Positions 1 through 6,295 of a DNA stretch of 10,282 bases are shown piece by piece. How positions within the stretch are numbered: position 1 is the stretch's first letter; each line of letters starts with the position of its first letter. The position numbers and the translations under genes were made by a program. The stretch covers positions 1-10,282 of the forward strand of contig JAGXHH010000001.1 in NCBI GenBank assembly GCA_024636355.1, in the 5' to 3' direction. Source of the DNA: Desulfobacteraceae bacterium (GTDB lineage Bacteria > Desulfobacterota > Desulfobacteria > Desulfobacterales > Desulfosalsimonadaceae). Below the pieces are notes generated by a model. That model did not search any database, was not told where the DNA came from, and saw nothing but the letters and a program-made list of their open reading frames with translations.

Positions 1-91
1 CCAGAAGCCAGAAGCCAGAAGCCAGAAGCCAGAAGCCAGAAGCCAGAAGCCAGAAGCCAGAAGCCAGAAGCCAGAAGCCAGAAGCCAGAAG
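1..91. repeat. Perfect heptamer tandem array (CCAGAAG) x13
   Basis: Thirteen uninterrupted, identical copies of CCAGAAG fill the first 91 bases, and the array may continue beyond the window edge. The 7-bp period is not a multiple of three and no gene reads through it here. The perfect identity suggests recent expansion by slippage. An inverted, degenerate array of the same heptamer lies about 60 bp downstream. No function can be assigned. Confidence 0.97.
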
Positions 92-148
92 AAGGACGTC
101 GCTTCGCTCCGGTAATTATAATCCGACTGAGCCGAAGGCGAATACCTT

Positions 149-183
149 AATTCTGGATTCTGAATTCTGGCTCCTGGATTCTT
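149..183. repeat. Degenerate inverted heptamer array
   Basis: Read on the minus strand this stretch is a run of imperfect heptamers such as CCAGGAG, CCAGAAT, TCAGAAT and CCAGAAT, so it is the inverted partner of the perfect array at the left edge. Between the arrays, CCAGAA (85-90) can pair with TTCTGG (151-156), AAGG (92-95) with CCTT (145-148), and CGCTTCGCTC (100-109) imperfectly with GAGCCGAAGGCG (129-140). The whole 85-156 region can therefore fold as a nested stem-loop. It lies directly upstream of the ATPase gene and may overlap its promoter; no clear -35/-10 pair was seen here. Confidence 0.7.
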
Positions 184-206
184 GTTTCTTATAGTTGAAA
201 CTCACC

Positions 207-1733
207 ATGAGAAACGAAATACAACCTTCAGATGATATCGACCTTCTGATCGCCGCCATGCCGCCGGATATCCGGAAGGCCATCCGGCAGAAAGATCAAC
301 ACGACCAGCTCATCGAAATCATCCTCGATCTGGGACGACAGCCTGAAGCACGGTTTCCGGGGGAAATCGTCCCCCTTTCCGGCGAAAACAGCACCCAGGA
401 CGACATCGACTATGTCGTGGCCCGGGTGGGGCGCTTTACCGAAGACAACCGGGCCGGCATCGAGCGCACACTTCATCGGATTTCCGCCATTCGCAACCGG
501 TTCGGCGCCATTATCGGCCTGACCTGCCGGGCGGGGCGGGCGATTTTCGGCACGGTCGATATCCTGCGGGATGTGATCGAAAGCGGGGCGTCGATTCTGC
601 TGCTTGGCCGCCCCGGCGTGGGCAAAACCACCCTGCTGCGGGAATCTGCCCGTGTGCTGGCAGAAGAACTGAACAAACGGGTTATTATTGTCGATACGTC
701 CAACGAGATCGCCGGGGACGGGGATATTCCCCATCCGGGAATCGGAAGGGCCCGCCGCATGCAGGTCCCCTCGACCCACCTCCAGCATGCCGTCATGATC
801 GAGGCCGTGGAAAATCACATGCCCGAAGTGATCGTGGTGGACGAAATCGGAACCGAAGCCGAGGCGATAGCCGCCCGGACCATTGCCGAACGCGGCGTTC
901 AGCTCGTTGCCACAGCCCATGGCAACAACCTGGAAAACCTGCTGCAGAATCCGACCCTGTCCGACCTGGTCGGCGGCATCCAGGCGGTAACGCTTTCAGA
1001 TGAAGAGGCCCGGCGACGCGGCACCCGGAAAACCATTCTTGAAAGAAAGGCCCCACCCACGTTCCATGTGCTGGTGGAAATCCAGGACCGGGACCGGCTG
1101 GTGGTGCATTACAACCTGGACCGGGTAATCGATGCCCTGCTCCGCGGCCACCAGCTTACACCCGAACTAAGGGAGCGGGATGCCGAGGGTCGGGTGACAA
1201 GCCATAAAATCGAAACGCCGGGGGCTGCGGAACCGAGACGGGACGAGCCGGAGCCGGCCTCCGGCAGGACGAAGTTGCGGACTGTACGGATATTTACGTA
1301 TGGAGTCAGCCGGAAACATCTGGAACGCGCCATCGAAAAATGGCGTATTCCGGCCTACCTGGTGGGAGATATGGAAAGTGCGGATCTCGTTCTGACGTTA
1401 AAATCCCAGGAAAAAAGAAAACCCCGCCGCCTTCGTGATGTCCAGCAGCGGGGCATGCCCGTCCACGTAATCAAAAGCAATACCCTGACCCAGATAGAAA
1501 ATTTCCTTCGCAACCTGTTTCCGGCAGAGGACTCAAAGGCCGAACCACCGGAAGCACTGAAGGAAGCCGAAGCCGGCGTCACTAAAGCGGCAAAAACCGG
1601 TCTGCCGGTTGAACTCTCCCCCCGGGATGCGCCGTTGCGGCGCATTCAGCACGAGTTCGTCAGCCGCTGCGGACTGCTTTCCGAAAGCAAGGGGCGAAAA
1701 CCCCATAGACGCGTGGTGGTCTATCCAGCCTAA
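207..1733 (+). CDS. SpoIIIAA/Ycf45-like P-loop ATPase with R3H domain
   Basis: A 508-aa cytoplasmic protein of the family that joins a SpoIIIAA-type AAA ATPase to a C-terminal R3H single-stranded nucleic-acid-binding module. Counting from the ATG, the Walker A loop GRPGVGKTT is at about residues 134-142 and the Walker B segment VIVVDE at 208-213. A conserved region (DTSNEIAGDGDIPHPGIGRARR) lies between them. The R3H signature R-x3-H (RRIQH) is at about 478-482, near the end. The middle (about 330-360) is a charged, low-complexity linker. ATG at 207 was chosen over an in-frame TTG at 195; neither has a good Shine-Dalgarno, so the start is uncertain. The stop overlaps the stop of the convergent small gene by 4 bp. 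Family members bind nucleic acid, but the cellular role is not known and neighbours do not reveal it. Confidence 0.88.
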   Translation: MRNEIQPSDDIDLLIAAMPPDIRKAIRQKDQHDQLIEIILDLGRQPEARFPGEIVPLSGENSTQDDIDYVVARVGRFTEDNRAGIERTLHRISAIRNRFGAIIGLTCRAGRAIFGTVDILRDVIESGASILLLGRPGVGKTTLLRESARVLAEELNKRVIIVDTSNEIAGDGDIPHPGIGRARRMQVPSTHLQHAVMIEAVENHMPEVIVVDEIGTEAEAIAARTIAERGVQLVATAHGNNLENLLQNPTLSDLVGGIQAVTLSDEEARRRGTRKTILERKAPPTFHVLVEIQDRDRLVVHYNLDRVIDALLRGHQLTPELRERDAEGRVTSHKIETPGAAEPRRDEPEPASGRTKLRTVRIFTYGVSRKHLERAIEKWRIPAYLVGDMESADLVLTLKSQEKRKPRRLRDVQQRGMPVHVIKSNTLTQIENFLRNLFPAEDSKAEPPEALKEAEAGVTKAAKTGLPVELSPRDAPLRRIQHEFVSRCGLLSESKGRKPHRRVVVYPA

Positions 1734-1996
1734 TTAATGCACTGCACTACGGCTACGACCATTCCTTTTTCGTCCCTGGCCATGACAAAGCAGCGGACTT
1801 CCTTGTCCTTCAGCTTTTCAATCGCCCGCTGGTCCATATTGCCCGGATAAAGATCCGGATCATTGATCCCTGCTATCCGGATACGTTCCGAGTTCCGGTA
1901 GTCGTTTTCATTGAACTGGCCCACATCGGTTATCTGCATTTCAAACGTATCGCCGCCTAAAATATTTACCACTTTTCCACGAACTCTGTCCGACAT
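1730..1996 (-). CDS. Small SNase-fold-like protein, catalytically degenerate
   Basis: An 88-aa protein without signal peptide. It has a strong Shine-Dalgarno (AGGAGGAG, complement of 1999-2006) just upstream of its ATG. Its layout resembles the OB-fold core of staphylococcal nuclease: a VVNILGGDTFEM strand, then RIRIAGINDPD matching the RLLLVDTPE-type motif, a short helix with A..L, and a final strand after DEKGM. Set against that family, the first metal aspartate region is GGDT (one Asp kept). The arginine in RIRIAG is kept, but the D and E of the DTPE motif are N and D, and the arginine of the usual YGR motif is Met. It also ends earlier than a nuclease. A binding or structural role is more likely than cleavage. 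It lies 62 bp downstream of the REC-REC gene on the same strand and may be cotranscribed. The family link is inferred from motif spacing only. Confidence 0.7.
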   Translation of the reverse strand: MSDRVRGKVVNILGGDTFEMQITDVGQFNENDYRNSERIRIAGINDPDLYPGNMDQRAIEKLKDKEVRCFVMARDEKGMVVAVVQCIN

Positions 1997-2058
1997 GTCT
2001 CCTCCTATTTCAAAATGATCGTCTATATATGGATATTTCCGTTATCGGGCGCAAACCG

Positions 2059-3063
2059 TCATGTGGCCATCCCGGCGCTTTTCCCGCTTTCGTTGCCATC
2101 AAGCACCTTTCGAATCGTTCGGGCAAGATCGAGACGGGTGACCGGCTTTTTCAGATAAGACCGGATACCGATGGCTCTGGCATGTTTTTCGGTTAGCGAT
2201 TCACTCCATCCGGTACACAGGATGATCGGAATATCCGGGCGGATGGCCAGCAGGTCTTTTGCCAGCTGATCGCCCGTTTTTTCCGGCATGACCATATCCG
2301 TTATCACGAGATGGTATTTATCCGGCTGGGTCCTGAAATCTTCGAGCGCTTCGAGACTGCTGGTCCGGGAAGTGATGCTGTAGTTGAAGCACTCCAGAAT
2401 CTGCTTCTGCATATTGACGATCGCCTCATCATCATCGACGATCAGGATATGCTCTCCGGGTCTGGCCATGATCTTCGCTTCATTGCCGGGCGCGGCAGCT
2501 TTTACCGGAGAGGACTTGCCCGCCCCTGCCGGTACGGCAAATGCATCGAAATGCCGTGTGATTTCCGTTGTCAGGAATGCGTTCTGGTCCCGCAGGCGTT
2601 GTATCTTCGATTCCAATCGATACCGATGCCGAACAATTCCGATCCACATCCTGATGCGTGCGAGCAGTTCATCGATATCCGCAGGTTTTTTCATATAATC
2701 ATTTGTTCCGGCGTCGAACGCCTTGAGCACGTCGGACCCGCCGGATTCCACCGTCAACATGATTACCGGGATATGCGCCAGGCGCCGGTCGGCCCTGAGC
2801 TGTTCGAGCATCCCGTGGCCGTCCATCACCGGCATCATAACGTCGAGCAGGATCAGGTCCGGCGGTAGACTCCGGGCCATTTCGTATCCTCTGGCGCCGT
2901 TTTCCGCACACTTCACCCGGTATCCCGCGGTTTCCAGGAAAAGCCGGAGCATGCTTCTATGATTTTCGCTGTCATCGACGATAAGGACGGTAGATGGATT
3001 CAGACCGTCTGTTCTCGTAACATCCGAATGCTCCGTTTGCGTGGTCATGTTCGATGCGTTCAT
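2059..3063 (-). CDS. Tandem receiver (REC-REC) response regulator
   Basis: A 334-aa cytoplasmic protein made of two CheY-like receiver domains with no DNA-binding or enzymatic output. REC1 (about residues 24-142) has the acidic pair D30/D31, phosphoacceptor D74 in ILLDVMMP, T104 and K126 in MKKP. A predicted coiled segment (about 146-172) and an Ala/Pro/Lys linker lead to REC2 (about 204-323). REC2 has D210/D211, phosphoacceptor D256 in VITDMVMP, T284 and K306 in LKKP. All key residues are present in both domains, so both should be phosphorylatable. Such proteins act as phosphoryl relays or sinks or through partner binding. The ATG at 3063 has only a weak GGGA upstream; an internal ATG at 3048 is possible. 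A near-consensus sigma-54 promoter about 185 bp upstream points at it. The divergent neighbour encodes a sigma-54 activator, so the three signalling genes probably form one circuit (inference). Confidence 0.92.
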   Translation of the reverse strand: MNASNMTTQTEHSDVTRTDGLNPSTVLIVDDSENHRSMLRLFLETAGYRVKCAENGARGYEMARSLPPDLILLDVMMPVMDGHGMLEQLRADRRLAHIPVIMLTVESGGSDVLKAFDAGTNDYMKKPADIDELLARIRMWIGIVRHRYRLESKIQRLRDQNAFLTTEITRHFDAFAVPAGAGKSSPVKAAAPGNEAKIMARPGEHILIVDDDEAIVNMQKQILECFNYSITSRTSSLEALEDFRTQPDKYHLVITDMVMPEKTGDQLAKDLLAIRPDIPIILCTGWSESLTEKHARAIGIRSYLKKPVTRLDLARTIRKVLDGNESGKSAGMAT

Positions 3064-3249
3064 AAATGGTCCCGGAATCGATTGCAGGACTAAACACGGC
3101 TTTAGTTCGTTACATATTATCTAAGCGTGCAAGATCGTAATTGCAAATTGGCGCACCGGGTTTATACTCGAAAAGTGTGCCGGTCCCGGATCCGAGATCT
3201 GTCAGGACGGGCTTCGGATTGCTTTAGCGCCATGGAATAGTATTACTTA

Positions 3250-3266
3250 GGCAATTTACATGCCAA
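3250..3266 (-). promoter_or_regulatory. Sigma-54 (-24/-12) promoter driving the REC-REC gene
   Basis: On the minus strand the sequence reads TTGGCATGTAAATTGCC. The GG and GC doublets are exactly 10 nt apart, as required for sigma-54, and it matches TGGCAYG-N4-TTGC except for the final W. It points toward the REC-REC start; transcription would begin near 3239 and give a leader of about 175 nt. A divergently encoded sigma-54 activator and a half-site array about 110-155 bp upstream of the predicted start support it. Confidence 0.78.
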
Positions 3267-3345
3267 CCCGTGCATTATTTTGGTTTTATAATTACTTGTT
3301 TTTACAGTTATTTTATTAACTGAATTATGAACCGGCCAAGCAAGC

Positions 3346-3396
3346 GTTACAAAAGGTGACAGCATCCCGGTCACAGGCTGTAACAAAACGTTACAG
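3346..3396. promoter_or_regulatory. Candidate activator-binding array of GTNAC half-sites
   Basis: GTNAC motifs occur at 3346 (GTTAC), 3356 (GTGAC), 3370 (GTCAC), 3380 (GTAAC) and 3390 (GTTAC). Start-to-start steps are 10, 14, 10 and 10 bp, so most fall on the same helical face. The last two form the perfect palindrome CTGTAAC-N5-GTTACAG (3378-3396). The array lies about 107-155 bp upstream of the predicted sigma-54 start, the usual range for an NtrC-type upstream activating sequence. It is also 37-87 bp ahead of the NtrC-type regulator's own ATG, so autoregulation is possible. Confidence 0.6.
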
Positions 3397-3432
3397 TTTT
3401 CTTTGCCATCGACACGCGCGGCCATCCATGGT

Positions 3433-4803
3433 ATGAGCAAAAGCATGGAAAAACCGAGAATTCTACTGATAGACAACAACGAAAACTTTCTTGAGCTTTT
3501 CTGCTGCCTCCCGGAAGCCGAACACTTCGACATCCGGACATTTACATCCGCCTCGACCGCTTTAGACCACCTGCGCAAGGAAACCGTCGAGCTGGTTATC
3601 TCCGATGTCCAGATGCCGGGAATGACCGGAACCGAACTGCTGGGCGCCATCCAGGACATGCAGCCGGATCTTCCTTTCATACTGATCACCGCCTACGGCT
3701 CTTCTCAGCATGCCATTTCGGCCATCAAGCAGGGGGCGTTCCATTACTTCGAAAAACCAATCGACGACAAGCTCGATCTTTTCTGGTCGACGGTGCGCGA
3801 AGCGGTTGAAAAGCGCAGGATGCGCAGTGAAATCGAGATTCTTAAGAAAGAAAAAGCGATGCGTCCGAACCGGGCCACCGCCATTATCGGACGCTCAGCT
3901 GCGATAGAACAGGTGCTTCAATCGATACAATCGGTCGCGGATCTGCCGGTACCGGTCCTGATTTCCGGAGAAACCGGGACCGGCAAGGATCTGGTGGCCA
4001 AGGCGATCCATCAGCAGGGGCAGAGAAAGCGGAGCGGTTTTTTTGCGGTCAACTGCAGCGGTTTTTCCTCGGGAGTACTCGAAAGCGAGCTTTTCGGACA
4101 TGAAAAAGGAGCGTTTACCGGGGCGGTAGAACAGAAAAAAGGACTGTTCGAAATCGCGGATAAAGGGACCCTGTTTTTAGACGAAATCAGCACCGCTCCA
4201 CTTGACCTTCAGGCCAAACTCCTGCGGGTGCTTGAAACCAAGGATTTCACGCGTGTCGGAGGTTCTACCACCATATCCTCCGACTTCCGGGTTATTGCCG
4301 CCACGAACAGCGATCTGAAAATCGATATAGCCGAGGGGCGGTTCCGCCAGGACCTCTACTATCGCCTGCATGTCTACGGCATTCGGATTCCCCCGTTGAG
4401 GGAACGCAAAGAGGACATCCCCTTGATTGCGGAATACTATTTCCGACGTTTCTGCCAGGCGTTTCACCGGTCAGTGGAGGGCATTTCCGAAAAAGCAATG
4501 GCCGGTCTGATCTCCTATGAGTGGCCCGGAAATGTCCGGGAGTTGATCAATGTATTGGAACGGGCCGTGATCACGTGCCGGGAAAGCATGATCACCAGTC
4601 GTGACCTGCCTTTCGAATCCAGCAGTCTTGCTGGGCCGCCGAGCCTGAATTTAAAGGAAATGGAAAAACATATGATCGGACGTGCCTTGAAACAGGCCGG
4701 TTATAATAAAACCCATGCCGCCGGACAACTCGGTATCAGCCGGAAAACGCTGATTGAAAAAGTGCGCCGTTACGACATCGCTGACAGGAAAAAACCCGAT
4801 TAA
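3433..4803 (+). CDS. Sigma-54-dependent response regulator (NtrC family, REC-AAA+-Fis)
   Basis: A 456-aa enhancer-binding protein that, when phosphorylated, remodels sigma-54 RNA polymerase by ATP hydrolysis. Numbered from the chosen ATG, the REC domain (about 8-125) has phosphoacceptor D58 in VISDVQMP and K108 in EKP; the usual acidic pair is D14/N15. The AAA+ domain (about 150-380) has Walker A GETGTGKD at 179-186, the sigma-54-contacting loop GAFTGA at 226-231, and Walker B LFLDE ending at 251. WPGNVREL lies near 364-371. A Fis-type helix-turn-helix (about 407-450, NKTHAAGQLGISRKTLIEKV) ends the protein. ATG 3433 was preferred over an upstream TTG (3403) and an ATG at 3445; none has a clear Shine-Dalgarno. 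The kinase gene follows after 27 nt and is very likely its partner. The intact GAFTGA loop means it should be a true sigma-54 activator, with the divergent -24/-12 promoter as an obvious target. Confidence 0.95.
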   Translation: MSKSMEKPRILLIDNNENFLELFCCLPEAEHFDIRTFTSASTALDHLRKETVELVISDVQMPGMTGTELLGAIQDMQPDLPFILITAYGSSQHAISAIKQGAFHYFEKPIDDKLDLFWSTVREAVEKRRMRSEIEILKKEKAMRPNRATAIIGRSAAIEQVLQSIQSVADLPVPVLISGETGTGKDLVAKAIHQQGQRKRSGFFAVNCSGFSSGVLESELFGHEKGAFTGAVEQKKGLFEIADKGTLFLDEISTAPLDLQAKLLRVLETKDFTRVGGSTTISSDFRVIAATNSDLKIDIAEGRFRQDLYYRLHVYGIRIPPLRERKEDIPLIAEYYFRRFCQAFHRSVEGISEKAMAGLISYEWPGNVRELINVLERAVITCRESMITSRDLPFESSSLAGPPSLNLKEMEKHMIGRALKQAGYNKTHAAGQLGISRKTLIEKVRRYDIADRKKPD

Positions 4804-4830
4804 CCCCTGACCAAGCCTCATGATGCGGCC

Positions 4831-5916
4831 ATGCTGAAAAAATACCCAAGCACATTGTCCTGTAAATTCGTCCTGTTTATGCTGCCGCTGTTGGCTGCGG
4901 CCGTCGTTATCACCGGCGTTGTTCTGACCTTTCATCATTACCGGTTCTACAATCCTACCCCTTCTCAACTTGAAACACTGCTCCTCCATACGCTCTTTCT
5001 GCTGCTGTTGTTGATAATTCTACTCTGTTGGGCAGCCGGAGTTCTATGCTGGTTCTGGATCAGTCGCCAGCTGCAGCCTGTCCATCGCCTGCAGCAGCAT
5101 ATCCGCCATCTCGGAGATGGCCGACTTGACCGGACGGTCGCCGTCGATGCCCCGTATGAGATCAAAACGCTGGCCAACGCGATAAATGAAATGGCCGCAG
5201 CGCTTAAACTCTATATTCACGGCGAAATAGAAACCGCGCGGAAAACGGCGAGGCGGGAAACCGAAACGGCCCAGGGGACCGCAACGCGCAAAATTATTCA
5301 TGAAATGGGAAATTTTTTAAACAATATCGACCTGGTCGTCTATGGACTCAAACCGGAACAATTAAGCCCGCGGGGACAAAAAATCCTGAAAATTCTGATC
5401 GACGAATCCGGGCGGATTAAAACGTTTTTCCGGCGCTTTCTCGGGTTTGCCATAACCCCGGAACTCCGTTTACAGCCAGGTTGCTTTGAAGCAATTCTGG
5501 CAGGTGCGGTCGATGAATTTAAAACCGAAGCCCTTGAGGCCGACATCCGCATCGAAATCAGCCATCTGGCCGCCATCCCCCCGGTCCCTGTCGATGCCGG
5601 CCAGATTCAGAAGGTGATGCACAACCTGATTCGAAACAGCCTGGATGCGGTCGGCCGGTCGGGCATGATCCGGATCGAGACGACGGTCGCCCCATCGCAT
5701 CTCCAGATTGCCGTTTTCGATTCGGGGCCCGGAATGGATGCCGAAACCCGGACCCGGGCATTTGAACCCTTTTTCACCACCAGACAGACCGGCGATGGCG
5801 CCGGTTTGGGACTGGCCATTTCCCGGACCATAATCGAGGCCCACGCGGGAACCATCGATTGCGAAAAAACCCAGGGTGGCGGGACGGCATTCCGGATCCG
5901 TCTGCCGTTATCGTAA
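4831..5916 (+). CDS. Membrane sensor histidine kinase with HAMP domain
   Basis: A 361-aa inner-membrane kinase that should phosphorylate the response regulator encoded 27 nt upstream. Two hydrophobic segments (about residues 11-34 and 50-77) flank only about 15 periplasmic residues, so there is no extracellular sensor domain. A HAMP linker (about 76-130) and a charged helix lead to the phosphoacceptor helix with H157 in IIHEMGNFLN. The ATPase domain (about 215-360) has the N box NLIRNSLDA (265-273), G1 motif DSGPGM (297-302), F box FEPFFTT (311-317) and G2 motif GAGLGLAI (323-330). The H box is unusual: the residues after His are EMGNFLNN, not the common ExxNPL. Input probably comes through the membrane, HAMP or an accessory protein (inference). 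No clear Shine-Dalgarno precedes the ATG; translational coupling to the upstream gene is possible. Confidence 0.93.
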   Translation: MLKKYPSTLSCKFVLFMLPLLAAAVVITGVVLTFHHYRFYNPTPSQLETLLLHTLFLLLLLIILLCWAAGVLCWFWISRQLQPVHRLQQHIRHLGDGRLDRTVAVDAPYEIKTLANAINEMAAALKLYIHGEIETARKTARRETETAQGTATRKIIHEMGNFLNNIDLVVYGLKPEQLSPRGQKILKILIDESGRIKTFFRRFLGFAITPELRLQPGCFEAILAGAVDEFKTEALEADIRIEISHLAAIPPVPVDAGQIQKVMHNLIRNSLDAVGRSGMIRIETTVAPSHLQIAVFDSGPGMDAETRTRAFEPFFTTRQTGDGAGLGLAISRTIIEAHAGTIDCEKTQGGGTAFRIRLPLS

Positions 5917-6150
5917 ATCTGAATCGTCTTTTTATCCGGTTGCCGAAAACCCGGAATACCTCTTCTCTTGCGCTCCTTTGATCCCGTAGTTTTCCAACCA
6001 GCAGTTTAAAGCAACTGAAATTTAGAAAAAAATAATTATCCCCCCGCAACGTCCTATTTCTTTTCTATTCTTTTCACTGATTGCGCCTGTATTCCCCTGA
6101 AAACGTCGCTTGAGCCCCTTTGTAGTTACCTGAAAATTTTCTTGTAAAAT
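5917..6150. other. Intergenic region with no recognised gene
   Basis: This is the first part of a 379-bp gap between the kinase and the secreted-protein gene. It is AT-rich with many T-runs. A weak TCCGG-N9-CCGGA-type inverted repeat occurs near 5938, but no convincing intrinsic terminator for the kinase operon and no sigma-54 GG-N10-GC pattern were seen. The promoter and duplicated motifs of the downstream gene start at 6151. Confidence 0.5.
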
Positions 6151-6179
6151 TTGACAAGTCGTATCCCCGAAGAAATTAT
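6151..6179 (+). promoter_or_regulatory. Sigma-70-like promoter of the secreted-protein gene
   Basis: A perfect -35 hexamer TTGACA (6151-6156) is followed after 17 bp by AATTAT (6174-6179), a four-of-six match to the -10 box. Transcription would start near 6186, giving a leader of about 110 nt. An inverted repeat starts at the predicted start site. Confidence 0.5.
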
Positions 6180-6182
6180 TTT

Positions 6183-6234
6183 AATCGAACCGGGATTCGA
6201 TTTCTTCAAATAGAACCGGTTTTCGGCATTCGAT
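6183..6234 (+). promoter_or_regulatory. Inverted and direct repeats in the leader of the secreted-protein gene
   Basis: AATCGAA-N6-TTCGATT (6183-6202) is a 7-bp inverted repeat at the predicted transcription start. The pair GAACCGG...ATTCGAT occurs twice: at 6187-6193/6195-6201 and again at 6213-6219/6228-6234. The position fits an operator pair or a structured leader; which one cannot be decided from sequence. Confidence 0.4.
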
Positions 6235-6295
6235 CTTTTTTTCAAATCATCTGTTTTTTAATCAGGAAAATTTTTATCTACCACAAGGAGGCTTT

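Larger units (their letters stand above)
3064..3432. other. Divergent regulatory region between the REC-REC and NtrC-type regulator genes
   Basis: This 369-bp gap separates two divergent regulator genes. Besides the sigma-54 promoter and GTNAC array listed separately, it has an inverted repeat CAGTTA-N6-TAACTG at 3305-3322. A TATAAT at 3287-3292 on the plus strand has no good -35. On the minus strand, TTGCAA (3145-3150 region) followed after 19 nt by GATAAT could be a weak sigma-70 promoter nearer the REC-REC start. No convincing sigma-54 promoter for the plus-strand gene was found. The stretch is AT-rich compared with the flanking genes. Confidence 0.6.

Noticed and set aside
1..91. CRISPR-like repeat array
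   Set aside because: The copies are directly abutting 7-mers with no spacers, so it is a simple tandem repeat.
2311..2868. 185-aa plus-strand ORF opposite the REC-REC gene
   Set aside because: Antisense shadow; the minus frame has two complete receiver domains.
3124..3140. Possible sigma-54 site in the REC-REC leader
   Set aside because: Nearby TTGGCGC-like sequence (about 3147-3165, plus strand) lacks the GC doublet at the required 10-nt spacing.
3162..3233. 23-codon minus-strand ORF in the REC-REC leader
   Set aside because: No Shine-Dalgarno, begins only a few nt after the predicted sigma-54 start, and the peptide is unremarkable.
3243..3689. 148-aa minus-strand ORF overlapping the NtrC-type regulator
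   Set aside because: Antisense shadow of a clear REC domain; no recognisable domain and it crosses the divergent control region.
5936..5958. Terminator for the kinase operon
   Set aside because: The CCGG-rich inverted repeat is short and not followed by a T-run.
5917..6295. Sigma-54 promoter for the secreted-protein gene
   Set aside because: No GG-N10-GC doublet with flanking consensus was found on the plus strand; a TTGACA-based promoter fits better.
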